Positions 44,801-56,184 of a stretch of DNA of 64,000 nucleotides are shown piece by piece. Under the pieces are notes generated by a model, which did no database searches, was not told the origin of the DNA, and worked only from the letters and a program-made list of their open reading frames with translations. The DNA comes from Neoscytalidium dimidiatum (taxonomy: Eukaryota; Ascomycota; Dothideomycetes; Botryosphaeriales; Botryosphaeriaceae): NCBI GenBank assembly GCA_037367355.1, contig CM074699.1, positions 3,162,001 to 3,226,000 on the forward strand, in the 5' to 3' direction. The translations under genes and the position numbers were made by a program. Position 1 is the first letter of the stretch; each line of letters starts with the position of its first letter.

Positions 44801-47800
44801 CCGATCTCGAGAATCTTCATCGTGGGATTGCTGTGGCCCAGCAGCTCAAAGTAGCGGGTGCAGTCGCAGAGCGCCTGTATGAATCTATAGATGTTCTCCA
44901 GACCTCCGTCCTGGATCAGGACTTCAATGGCCTCGATCTTGCCAGAGAATATTGCCTCAGACCACTCGGTCGCCCGGACGATGACGTCTCCTACTGCGGC
45001 AGCGGCCGTGTTCTGTACTTCGGCTTGCTCGGCCTCGATCTCGGCCCTCAGCTCTTCACGGCTGAGCGTGACCAGCTTCGAGCAGTCCTCGACGTGATCA
45101 TACGTGCCGCCTATTGCCCTGTCTCTCTGTGCGGCCATCCATTCGCGGAACGTCGCCAGGTGATCCAGGGTAGGAATGCCGTCCACGCGGTGTAGCGCTT
45201 CGATTGTGCAGAGCAATGACAGCCGCTCCACTTTGAGCATTGCTTCCCGGAGGTTTTTCCGTGGAGTGATGTAATCACTAGGGGCAGCAAAGTGGACGTC
45301 AGGCTTCCAGTGGAGCTGGGCCGCCGCGATTGAGTCCGCTTTGGCACTGGTTTCATCTTCCTCCAGCACCGTGAGCTTCACCCCGCTCAGTCTGAGCACC
45401 ACATGGCCATTTGCCACGCCGGTTGCAAACCCTTGGATAGCGCTGGTGCTGGTGGCAGTTGCAGAGGCTTCCACACGCAATTGAGGAGGCCCCTGAGAGA
45501 CATACATCTCGTCGATGAACGTCGGCATGCACACCCTTGAGAGCCGACGGGGAAGACCTTCAGCCGCAGCAACCATGAACAGCTGCAGACAAAAGTCAAT
45601 TGTGGTCGGGTGTAGCTGGTAATTAGTCTCTGCCGACCGGTTGTGGTCGACAATGCTTGCCGCGGCTGTGCTCCGGCCTGGCTGGGCCGAGATGTCTGCC
45701 AGCCCCTGGAACTCGGGACCATAGTTCAATCCCGCGCTCTTCATGGCGCGGTAGCAGGCAGCAGATGAGGCGAGTCGGGCATACTGTCCGACTTGCTGCT
45801 TGTCAACAGCCACGCCAGCCCCAGCCTTGACCTGGCCGGTGCAGTGCTTCACCCAGACCTCGCCGTTGAAGGACGAGACCGAGAAGGCGAACCAGTCCGA
45901 GTCCAGGTCAGATGTCAGTCGAACGGGCCGCATGTGCATCATGATCTCTGCGGGCTCGGACTCACGCAGCACAAGAGCAGTCTTGATATCGACCTGCCTG
46001 AGCGCGAAGTCGGTCGATGGCCGGCCCGACAGCTGGCGCACCGCCTCGCCAGCCATGGCCATATATGCCGCCGCGGGGAACACGACATCATCCCTGATCT
46101 TGTGGTCACGCAGCCACGGAGCATCGTCCAGACGCAACACGTTACGCCACGCCGGTTCCAGGTCGGTTGTCTCGAGAACGCGGCATCCCAAAAGCTCGTG
46201 CGGCGGGAACCTGCGGAGGCGCCATTCGCGTGAGATGCGGCTCTCGCTCCAGTAACTGACGCCATGCTTCCAAGAGTAGGTCGGTAGGTCTGTCAGCACT
46301 GTTGCACCCGGCGTCAGTGCGGACACATCGACTGCCACGGCCTCCTGATACAGCCGCCCGAGGGCGCTGAGTAACGCCTTAGTCCCGTTCTCCTTCCTGA
46401 CGAGCGTGGCTACATATGCGCGGGAGGCGTCAACACCGGACTCCTTGAATATCTCACGCAGCGGTCCGGCCAGCGCCGAGTGCGGGCCAATCTCAATGAA
46501 CAGCCCGTCCTCGGGGCCTACCCTTACCATGGCGTGTGCAGCCGAATGAAACAGTACAGGCGACTCGAGGTTGGCTCTCCAGTACGACGGCCCCAGAACC
46601 GCGCCCTCAGTGACTGGTTTCGCGCTGACGCTGGAGAAGAGTGGCACAGATGGGGTCGAAGGGCTTACCACGCCCTCCAGCAGCCCTTCGTACAGGTCGC
46701 CAACTTCCTGCATATGGTGGGAGTGGTACGCCATCTCGACTTTCAATCTACGCACGAAGACGTCCGGCCTGTCGGCCTTGACGCGATCGATAACGGCATC
46801 AAGGTTTTCGACGTCACCGGACAGGGTGACGCTCTTCGGGCTGTTCTCGCACGCGATGACCACCCCCGGCTCCAGGTACACGGAGGCATCATGCCGGCCC
46901 AACCCGAGCGCCGCCATCCCGCCCTGCCGCAGCTGCTGCTTGGCCACTTGCCCACGGTAATACGCCACCGCCATGGCTGCGCGGAGGGTCAGCGCGCCCG
47001 CCGCATACGCCGCCGCGATCTCCCCACTGGAGTGGCCAACGACGGCGGCTGGGTGGACGTTGCATGACCGAAGCAGGTTCACGATGCCGATCTGGATGGC
47101 CGTGCAAATTGGCTGCGCGAACTCGGCCAGGTGCAGCCGGCTCTGCTTCTCGGGCCGCAGCAACTCCTCCTCGATTGTCCAGAGCGGCGCGTGGCGCAGC
47201 GTCCGGAGCGCCTTGTCCATCATCTTGATGTCGCTTCGGAACGAGGGAAAGTCTTCCAGGAGGTCAACGCCCATGCCCACCCACTGCGCGCCCTGGCCGG
47301 TGAAAACCATGTTCAACCGTCGCGGTGCCTTGGGCCTCAGGATCTGCGATAGCTCAAGCGGCCACGACCCATCAGCAACGGCGAAGGCTCGGTATGGAAG
47401 AGGCTCGCGACGCGCTCCCAGCGTGTAGGAGATACTGTCCAGGCGTTCGGGGTACGCCTCGGCGTAGTCTTGGATCTTTTCAGCGTTCTCGCGCAGGGAA
47501 TCGGCGTGGTTCGCGGAGAAGAGCATTAGATGCTGTCCAAGCCCTCGTTCCTGCCGGACTGCTTTACGGTATGGCTTTGGCGAATCGAGAATCACATGGG
47601 CGTTGGCGCCGCCGATTCCAAAACTGTTGACGGACACGCGGGCGAGCCGGTCCATTGGCCATGGAGTGGGCTTAGTGGGCACTTTGAGGTTGAATTCGTC
47701 CCATGCAACTGGTGATTGTCAGCTCGGCCCTATGATAGTACATTTGCCTACTCACTTCTAGGGTTTGGCTCTGAGAAATTTATGTTGGGAGGGATTGTCT

Positions 47801-49155
47801 CGTTCTCTAAAGCCAGGATCGCCTTCACAAGACTCGTAAGACCTGACGCGCCCTCGGAATGTCCCACGTTTGGTTTCACCTGACCATGTCAATCTCTTGC
47901 TTGAAATAATTCATAAACGATGTGCGTACCGAGCCAATATAGACGCCGTTACCGTCGAATACCCGACCAACAGCCGATACTTCCTGAGGATCTCCAATCT
48001 TGGTTCCTGTACCGTGGCATTCAACAAAACCTGTGTCAGCAATCCTAGAAATATTTGCGACCTGATACGCTCGGCGGATCAGAGCCTCGTGGCTTTCAGA
48101 ACTCGGGTTCGCTATGCCGGGCGTTCTCCCGTCACAGTTGGTTGTCGTGGCTCGGATGACTCCCCGAACAGGATCGCCGTCCCTCAGAGCATCGCTCAGC
48201 TTTTTGACAAAAACGGCGTTGATTGCCTCTCCCCTGGCATAGCCGTCAGCTTTGGCGTCGAACGACTTGCATGACCCAGTTGGTGAGAGGACGCCCTGCT
48301 CGGACAGAGCAAGGGTCATGGTTGGCGTGATAATGAGATTAGTTCCTGCAACAATGGCCGACTCGCATTCTCCTGAATAGATGGCCTGGCAAGCTTCATG
48401 GAGTCCGACTAGAGATGAAGAGCATCCCGTTTTAATCGTCATGCTGCGAAGGGTCAACATTGCACGCACGGCAAAGGGCATAGAACACACCTCGGCCCCT
48501 TCAGGTCGTATTCGTATGATACGCGGTTTGCTATGGCGAAGTCGCCATTTCCAGTCACGCGGTACATGCCTAGATGTTGAGGATCCTTAGACGAGAGATC
48601 CAGCCAATCCTCGCCAAATACTCCAACGTAGCAGCCGATTTTCTTGCCGCGCCAGTCGCGCTGTCCACCGCTCTCCATGCACTCCCACACAACTTCGAGA
48701 AGCAGCCTCTGCTGCGGATCCAGCTTCTCCACCTCGGCTTTACTCATCGAGAAAAACGATGCGTCCATGTGGTCGAGCTCGCAGTCCAAGAAGTAGCCAT
48801 GCTGCGTCTTCAAAGTTCCCGGCTTTCCGGACGCGCTGTGAAAAGCGTCTGTGTTGTACCGAGTCCTGGGGATGCGGCATCTACCAGACCTCTTATTGAC
48901 AAGGAGATTCCAAAATTGTTCAGTGGAGGTGATCTTGCCGGGCAACCTCAAACCGATGCCCACGACGGCAATCGGTGGAGGGGCTTCGGCGGATGCTGCT
49001 AGGGTGTGTCCATTAAGTTTATTGTGTCCATTGGCTTGACCATTTACACCATTAATCCCATTGTTTCCGCTTAGACCATTGACACTGTTCGCTCTTACGC
49101 TGCCGTTAAGATCTTTGTGGTCGTTCGTCACATGCGGGACTGCTATTGGGGCCAT
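41070..49155 (-). CDS. Highly reducing polyketide synthase (KS-AT-DH-MT-ER-KR-ACP)
   Basis: Eleven exons: 49155-48491, 48443-47930, 47879-47756, 47708-44569, 44509-44413, 44354-44329 (26-nt microexon), 44239-43067, 43012-42938, 42884-42544, 42490-42013, 41957-41070; 2506 aa, all phases agree. After an Asn/Gly-rich leader come the KS (Cys in KTGCSSSL about 228, [17 protein letters not shown]), AT ([16 protein letters not shown], about 660), DH ([18 protein letters not shown], His about 967), C-methyltransferase ([14 protein letters not shown] about 1403), ER ([13 protein letters not shown] and [14 protein letters not shown]), KR ([13 protein letters not shown], then [11 protein letters not shown]) and ACP ([10 protein letters not shown], Ser about 2455). 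No release domain. All catalytic motifs look intact, so a fully reducing, methylating chain builder is predicted. The KS motif has TGCSSS where TACSSS is most common. Ligase and thioesterase follow downstream on the same strand. Confidence 0.97.
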
Positions 49156-52100
49156 GTCGTTTCTATCGGTAGGAAAGGGAGAGCGAACGAGGATATCTGC
49201 CTGAAGTGCAAAAGGAATGGAAAAACGATATCAGACCACAGTCTCTGGTTGAAAAGAGCGTATGGCCAGATTGTGGCCCTTCAATACGAATTACAGCAAT
49301 CAAGAAGCTACCATAAAGGCGATAAGAGCAGGAAGCCACCGGATGTCAAGCATCTGAATCGCATCTGATTTATTGGTTAGATTACTAGGTGATAGCATCT
49401 TTACGGTACGACACATCTTGTGAGCTACATTAAGCTAATAACCTTGCAAGGCGATGGGCGCCCTATTGCCGCGACTGAGTAAGTCAGGATCGGCGCATCA
49501 CGTCAGCCGAAAGGATATTATCCCGGCTCTTGACCGCTCTCTTGTTCTCAAGTTACAAACATCTATGTGGCTCAGAAGTAGACATTGAGATTCATATATA
49601 ATAGCGTTCCAATTTTTTTTTTCTTTTGGTGTGCATTTGCAGGAGATGGGTCTAGAGAGAATAATATCATCATAAGCTGGATTCCTTTCGTATATTACCA
49701 GCGAATGATTTCTACAAGCACAGCGACTAAGCGCCGGCTCGGCCCGTCGCCAGATTTCTGAGTGAACCAATCATCGTAAACCAGGTGCCCCTTCCGATTT
49801 GGACACTCTTCCAGCAACGTGCTTTCCTGAGTGAACGCGTGACATGATCGGCACCCTCACTCATTGGGAGATCTGTCAATGGCACTCTGTTCTCATCAAC
49901 CTCTCTTGAGTTAGCTGTTGATTTAATCGAAGCCCAAGGACGTGTACCTGCTTGCATACTCTTTGATACCATCTCATCCGGTCTCAAGCCATACTCTCCA
50001 GCGCTGCCACTTTGTGAAGCGGATGAAACAGTTCTATTTCACTTGATTGTAAGCGTTCGTCTATTCCTGGTGACTGCGGATGGTAAGTGACCTACACTAC
50101 AGTTGCAAGTTCCCGACATTACAAACCGCTTTTCAATGTCTACCATATTAACTTTTATACTATCTCACGACAGCTTTTTCATATTTACGAGTCGGCCCAG
50201 TGGAAAATACGTTAATAGATAACCGTCTATCTACTTCGTGGTGAATAGGGGGTCAATTAATTATGATGGTAGCTTGGAAAAATCAACTGGTGTTTAGAGA
50301 GGTTGTAGCACGTGTCGCACCAAAGATACGTAGCCCTTGGTCATCAACTCTGGTACACGGTGTATCTCCATTGCAGGCTAATCAACAACTGAATCATTCG
50401 ACTGCGGAGTACAGTCTTCTTTCTTCTATACTCAATGAGAATTGGTATAAGAAAGTTCCGTCTGCCGCCCTCTCGGATGAATCGGTTACCGAGAACCGGT
50501 TGCTTCACAGCCGGTTTCAATAACGTCCGAAGGCATTTCATTGTTAATGTTACTCATATGCGTAGCGCTAAGCTACCAAGACATAAATTGATTCGTATAA
50601 GAGCTCTCCAATTTATCCTCGCTTTTTACTTTGTACTCTCCTGTCGTGTGTAGTTTGAGTAAAGGTGTTAGTTTCCTCTTCGCCACACCATCGAAATCGA
50701 GTCCTGTCTAAGGAAGAAGTCGCAAAGTAGCACCGAGCACCTCTGATATCTGGACTGCACCGCAGCAGATGTGACGAGCGACTCTGGTAAAGGTGCAATT
50801 CGGGTCCTGTACTTTCCTCACGGCGTCTACACAGAGAGGATCGAGGATTGCGATCCGACAGCGTGCAGGTTCGTGTACCGTTTCCTGGAGCCGCATACTG
50901 TCCCTGCGAAAGATCCAGTGGCGTCATACAGCTCGAAGAGGTTGAATCCAGTGTCGCGCGAGTATCGTGGGCTTCGACGGCGGACTCGCGGAATGAGCTT
51001 TTTGCAATATCTGTGATCTTCTTAAGTCATCAACGCGGCGCGGTTCTCAACCGCCTACATAAAAGCAGGGGTCCAAGTTAGCGACTTTAGCCGGAGTAAG
51101 CAAAAAACACTTAGGCCAAACTAATCTAGCTACCCGTTACAAGCATATGTTGCTGAACTGCGAGAACATATTGTTTCAATCAAGTTGTGCTTCAGGATTA
51201 GACGATGTGCAAATAGGTAGATATATGTGTAGAAGAGAATTTGCACAAATTGTAGTATCCATCGGCTGCTGATATGTGAATGTTTCTTCTTGTGCAACAC
51301 GGCAATGACGAAGGATTTGGGATACGCTATCTGAATAGTAAGGAAGAGAAATAGAAAATTTCTATTTATCCTCTGCGTTGCAGTTGCGCTCCGGTAGTAG
51401 AAGTACGTGCTCAAATTACTATAGATGTATTCATTTTATGGGACTTCTGGCGCACTGTCAGATGCTTGTTGAGAGACACTAGAAGCAAGCCTGATTTAAG
51501 ATGCATAGTCAGTTGCTTTCACTCACATCGGAGCCTGGAAATACCACCAAGCTTCTACTGCGTGTCCGGCAAGGCTTTGACGCTGCGCCTCTTGACCGCG
51601 TAAATGGTTTGGCGTCAGCCTGAGGGTCGATGTTCCGGCCCATTGCCAACCAGTCTTGCGCCACTAAACACCATTGCGGACATCATTTGCAGTAACAACG
51701 GGAACGGAATTTGTTAATCGTACCTAGGGAATTAATGATGTAAAGCCCTCTAAGCGGGTAGTAAAGGTGCCGCTGGTCGCATTGGCGGAAGATGCAGTAC
51801 GTTCGACCTCGGCGAAGTAGCGGGGCCACCATAGTCGGTCAGACAACAGTGAGGAGGCGTAGATACACTCGATCAGAGGAGAGACGAAGGAACAAAAGCC
51901 ACAACTGAAGCCCTCCTAAGCATGCACGGACAATCTCGGCTTTCCCGATAGGTGCCACTTCAAATCACCGTGCTGCCTTCTCCGCCCTTTGCGCCCCATT
52001 CACTGCCAACGTTGTACTCTCACCAACAATGGCGCATTTTAGCTTCGATTTCGATCCACTTAGTTCAAAAAGAACGTATTGACCACCATCCTGGCAGTCG

Positions 52101-52253
52101 AAAAATGCTTAGCCTAGGCTACAGCTTACTGCGCCACAGCATCAGTGCGCGTTGCTGAGCGGACAGGGTTGTTGATCCTCCACCAGAAAACCGGAACATA
52201 AAATCATGTACCTGTATCCATCTTCCGTCTCACTTCGGCAAGCATAATTCAAA
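49156..52253. other. Large gene-poor gap with a gene relic
   Basis: About 3.1 kb between the PKS start (-) and the carboxypeptidase start (+). AT-rich in large part. It holds the broken SRPBCC-like gene listed separately and the PKS promoter next to 49156. Other short ORFs are not supported. Confidence 0.5.
50771..51081 (+). pseudogene. Broken SRPBCC/polyketide-cyclase-like gene fragment
   Basis: One frame reads GAIRVLYFPHGVYTERIEDC then CRFVYRFLEPHTVPAKD; near 50910-50925 sense moves to another frame, SGVIQLEEVESSVARVSWAS then NELFAISVIFLSHQRGAVLN. Together these have the order of a START-like SRPBCC domain: a turn, an E(R)IEDxDP strand, a basic/aromatic strand, a G-x-I strand, a VSWAS strand and the long C-terminal helix with LNRLHK. 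A stop codon also interrupts the weakly similar stretch upstream (about 50740). I read this as the decayed remnant of a small gene beside the PKS. Not enough is left to assign a function. Confidence 0.45.
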
Positions 52254-54175
52254 ATGCGGTTCTCGAGTGCTTACGTTGCTTCCACCCTTGCTGGCTTTAT
52301 TCTTTCTTTTCAACCGGTCTCAGGACAGATCCCCCAGAAACCGACCAATCTGACCACCATCACAACAGAAAATGGGGCTACAATCCGATATAAAGAACCT
52401 GGAAGGCAGGGGATCTGCGAAACTACTCCAGGAGTGAACTCGTGGGTCTCGAACCGTGCTGCGACGGAATACAATATTGACACAAACAAGTTATTCCGGC
52501 TTCATTGACACATCACCAACGAGGCACACATTCTTCTGGTTCTTTGAGTCCAGAAATGACCCGGAGAATGATCCTATCACCGTGTGGATTAATGGTGGGC
52601 CTGGCTCCGATTCTCTTATAGGTGTGTTCACAGGTAAGGAATGGTCTTCATGTTTTTTTCTTTTTTTTGTTAAATGAAAGGCTGACATGACTGGTCAGGA
52701 TTCGGTCCATGCGCACTCACGGAGGAAGGCACGACGGAACTCAATCTACTAAGCTGGAACAATATTTCGAACGTGCTTTATATTTCTCAGCCAGTTGGCA
52801 CCGGGTTCTCCTATGCAGATCTCCAAGAAGGATCCCTCGACGAGAGCACTGGGCAGTTCCTCAGTGCTGACTTGGCAAACGTAACTGGCGTCTGGCCAGT
52901 CGTGAATGAGACTACTGTCATAGATACAAGTGAAGACGCCGCTGCTGCCGCCTGGGATGTCATTCAGACGTTTTACAGCGCATTGCCGACATTGAATCCC
53001 AGAACCAAATCAAAAGAGTTCCATCTTTGGACGCTTAGCTGGGGGTAAGCAATCCATTCATGGAGCTCTTTGCCTGTTTTCAGCTGCTAACACGTTCTAC
53101 AGGGGCCATTATGGGTTAGGATACTCATGGATCACTGCTATACGGGCTTGAATACGCTGACTAGATTTTCCAGGCCCGCAATTATGAAGTATTTCAAGGA
53201 CCAGAATGACGAGATCGAAGCCGGCAGTGCCGATGGAATCCACCTCGATCTGAAGTCCCTCGGAGTAGGTGTCTACCATTGCAAGACTTATCCAGCCTAC
53301 TGACCCGCTGACTGAATAGATTGGCAACGGATATATTGACACGCTCATTCAAGGCCCCTTCTTCCCGGCCTTTGCTACTAACAATACCTATAACATCTCC
53401 GCCTATAACGCGTCCGTCCATGACTACGCTCAATTCTCCATGAATGGTCCCAGCACCGGCTGCTTCGACCAGGTCACCAGCTGTCGCGCCTTGCAGCAGG
53501 CACTGCCGCGCAACCCAGCGCGTGATTCGGTCTGCTCCGAAGCTTGGCATATGTGCTTCGACGGCGTCGAGGGCCCATACCGCGCAGTGTCGGGCCGAGA
53601 TCGGTTCGACATCCGCGTCAACGAGTCCGCATCATTGGTCGGTGAAGCCGAAGCGGTGTTGAGCGCATACTTGAATTTGGGGGAGATCCAGGATGCGATC
53701 GGCGTCGCGAGCAACTACACGCCGGAGAGCTCCCCCGTCATGTTCGCGTTTTTCCAATCCGGAGACGGAGTGCTGGCAGGCTTCCAGGAGGCCATTGGAG
53801 AGTTGGTCGACGCTGGCGTGAATGTCCTGCTGTTCAACGGGGATGCTGACTATGCCTGTAATTGGTTGGGCGGGGAGTAAGTATATCAGAGGCCGGGGTG
53901 TATGGCAGCGTACGATGTTCGGTGCATGCTGACGTGATTCGTGCAGAGCCGTTTCTTTAGCCGTCAATTTCACGGGTGCAGATGATTTCGCTGCGTCGGA
54001 GTACAAACCGTTTGTCGTCGAGGGCGAAGAGTACGGGCAGGCGAGACAACAAGATAATTTCGCTTTTTTGCGCGTCTATGCGGCAGGCCACTTTGTTCAG
54101 CTCTACCAGCCGCTCGCTACGCTCGAGCTTTTCAAGAGGACTATCCAAGGCCTCGATCTGGCGACGGGATTGTAA
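52254..54175 (+). CDS. Secreted serine carboxypeptidase (peptidase family S10)
   Basis: Seven exons: 52254-52441, 52491-52633, 52699-53044, 53103-53114 (12-nt microexon), 53174-53264, 53320-53876, 53947-54175; 521 aa. A signal peptide is clear ([17 protein letters not shown]...SGQ). Family motifs: [13 protein letters not shown], the active Ser region [24 protein letters not shown], Asp in [11 protein letters not shown] and His in [11 protein letters not shown]. The usual ESYGG around the nucleophile is LSWGG here; the Ser itself is kept. Several N-x-S/T sites fit a secreted glycoprotein. It cleaves C-terminal residues at acid pH, in the vacuole or outside the cell. A place in peptide product processing is possible but not shown. 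Confidence 0.9.
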
Positions 54176-54513
54176 GGCGTTAGGTACTCGTGCTTGGTGG
54201 TGGGTGAAAAAGAGCCTGATCTGGAGGATATTTCTGCTTCACTGCTACGCCATGAGAAACGCACTGGGCGATGCGTTGTAATGTTATCCAGCTTGTGTAA
54301 TGTAGCCACCAAATCATTGTCCGGTGCCGGCTTGCGTCTGACCGAACCGGCGTGCTGTGCCGCAAAGCGATCAGCGCTGTTGACCGCTGGACGCTGGACG
54401 CTGGACGCTGGGCGCGCCACGACTTACTCCCCCACCAGCCGTTGTGCAATAAAGACAGACGGACCCTTCACCTGCTGCCGGAAGAGCATAGTCTCCTGTC
54501 GGGTTTCGCAGCG
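54176..54513. other. Short intergenic region
   Basis: 338 bp between two genes on the same strand, with a small tandem repeat at 54384-54411. Confidence 0.5.
54384..54411. repeat. Heptamer tandem repeat (GCTGGAC)
   Basis: About four units of CGCTGGA in a row, the last followed by CGCTGGG. Confidence 0.85.
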
Positions 54514-56153
54514 ATGCAAACGCCATCAGAGCCGAATCCTTCACGGACAGCCGAAAGCAGAAGCGGAAGCAGTGACAGCAGCAGCGTCTACATCAAGTAC
54601 GTGTCCCAGGGCCTTAGCGACCATCATCCATCGACTGAAGCCGCGATAGACAAGATGCTAGCGATCACACGTCTTCCGAGGACGAAGAGATGGGCCGGCT
54701 GAGAGTGCAGCTCAGAGAGGCTCGTCGCGCAGCAACTGCAGCTCGGGCGGAGGAAAGGCGGCAGCGCAAGAACAGAAAGCGAGAGGAGATGGCAACGATG
54801 ATATTGAGAGAAAAGCGCAACAGGCTACGGTCAGAACAGAACGCGCGAGCAGACACAGGTAGGACGAATGCAGCGGTAGCGCAGAGTGCGCAGCTGTACC
54901 GCGAGATCACCTTCTTGGAGGCGTCCCTGGCCGGAGCGAGGAGCGCAAAAGCCAGCGCAGCGATGCAGGAGGGCACCAGTCCACACGCGGACGACGTCGG
55001 GCCAAGATTTGTGTCTAGCTGCCTGAATACTCCGCCAGATGGAGGAGATGGTAATACGGTCCATGGAAACGGCTCCCCGGGTGCGGTAAGTCAAGAGCAT
55101 GGTGAGCCGCCCCTGCCGCTCATTGATGTTGATGACGGTTTGTGCTCTAACAGCGAACCACCACGCGGCGCACGGGAAAATGACTCGCTCTCGCCATCCT
55201 CGTCCTGCTCACACCTATCCACTCGTCATCCCAACGAAGTCGAAGAGAATCGAACTCGTCGGGGAGATACCGCTGCACTTCGAGGAAATCATACCCGCAC
55301 GACTCCTCCTCAAGAGCACAACCATGCCCGCGATGCCGCTGCGCTACCAGGCGCGCCCGAATCCGACCAGGCCCAGCCTCGTCCGCCTGCTGTGACCGCC
55401 TTTCAACGCCCATTACGACATCCCGATCTTGCTCCACTCCACCCTTCCGTGGCTGGCTCTACAACTTCTGTTCCTGCCACTAAATCCGGGTCGTTGGTGG
55501 ATCTGACGTCTGCACGGCGACTCCGTACCCGTTCCGGCCCCCGCTCTCCGTTCTTGATCGAGAACGCGCTGCGTGCGGTGCTTGGCAACTACCTGGACTT
55601 CCCCGTTGTTCAAGTTTTGATCAACCTCCTAGACCCTGCACTGCGAGAGACCATGGTTTGGAAGATACAAAATATCCTCACCGACCACCCTCCAGCCCAA
55701 CGAGATTTGGACGAGCTGATGCACAGGCTAGAGCAAGATTGGAAGACGAGGACTGAGCTGCAGAACATGCGCAGCGAAGCCAAATCAAAGGTGTCCAAGG
55801 CAAAGATGCGCACGGCAGAGCTAACTTGGAACAATTTTCTGTTTGACGGTTCGCCACATGTCGATGTCGGCGATGAAGAGTCCACCCCACGCTACGGATA
55901 CTCGCATACTCACAATCCGGACGGCCCCAGCGATGTATTCAAGGCTTTTCTACGGACCAAACACGCTCGCAGATTTCCCTGCGACTTACACAGGCTAATA
56001 ATTATATGGCGGTGTGGCGAGCACGATGCGTGTGTCGGTTGTGGTCGAAAGAGAGAGCATTTTCTTCCTCCCGGGACAGAGATAGACGCAACAGGCGAAG
56101 AACGCCTCAGTTACATTGTGCAATGGAAGCTTAACCGGCAGAATTTAGAATAG
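54514..56153 (+). CDS. Unknown protein with N-terminal coiled coil and C-terminal Cys/His segment
   Basis: Exons 54514-54596 and 54641-56153; the 44-bp intron (GTACGT...CTGAAG) is short but restores one frame of 531 aa. Without it the second exon alone gives 487 aa from ATG 54690. After a Ser-rich leader comes a strongly charged helix (REARRAATAARAEERRQRKN and on), likely a coiled coil. A long Pro/Ser/Arg-rich middle follows, then an ordered part (FLIENALRAVLGNYLDFPVV) with helices. The C-terminus has CGEHDACVGCGRKREH, which could bind a metal ion. I do not recognise a family. Tail-to-tail with the fumarate reductase gene, only 31 bp apart. Confidence 0.72.
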
Positions 56154-56184
56154 AAATACATACGCTGCTTTCTTCAACCACCCT

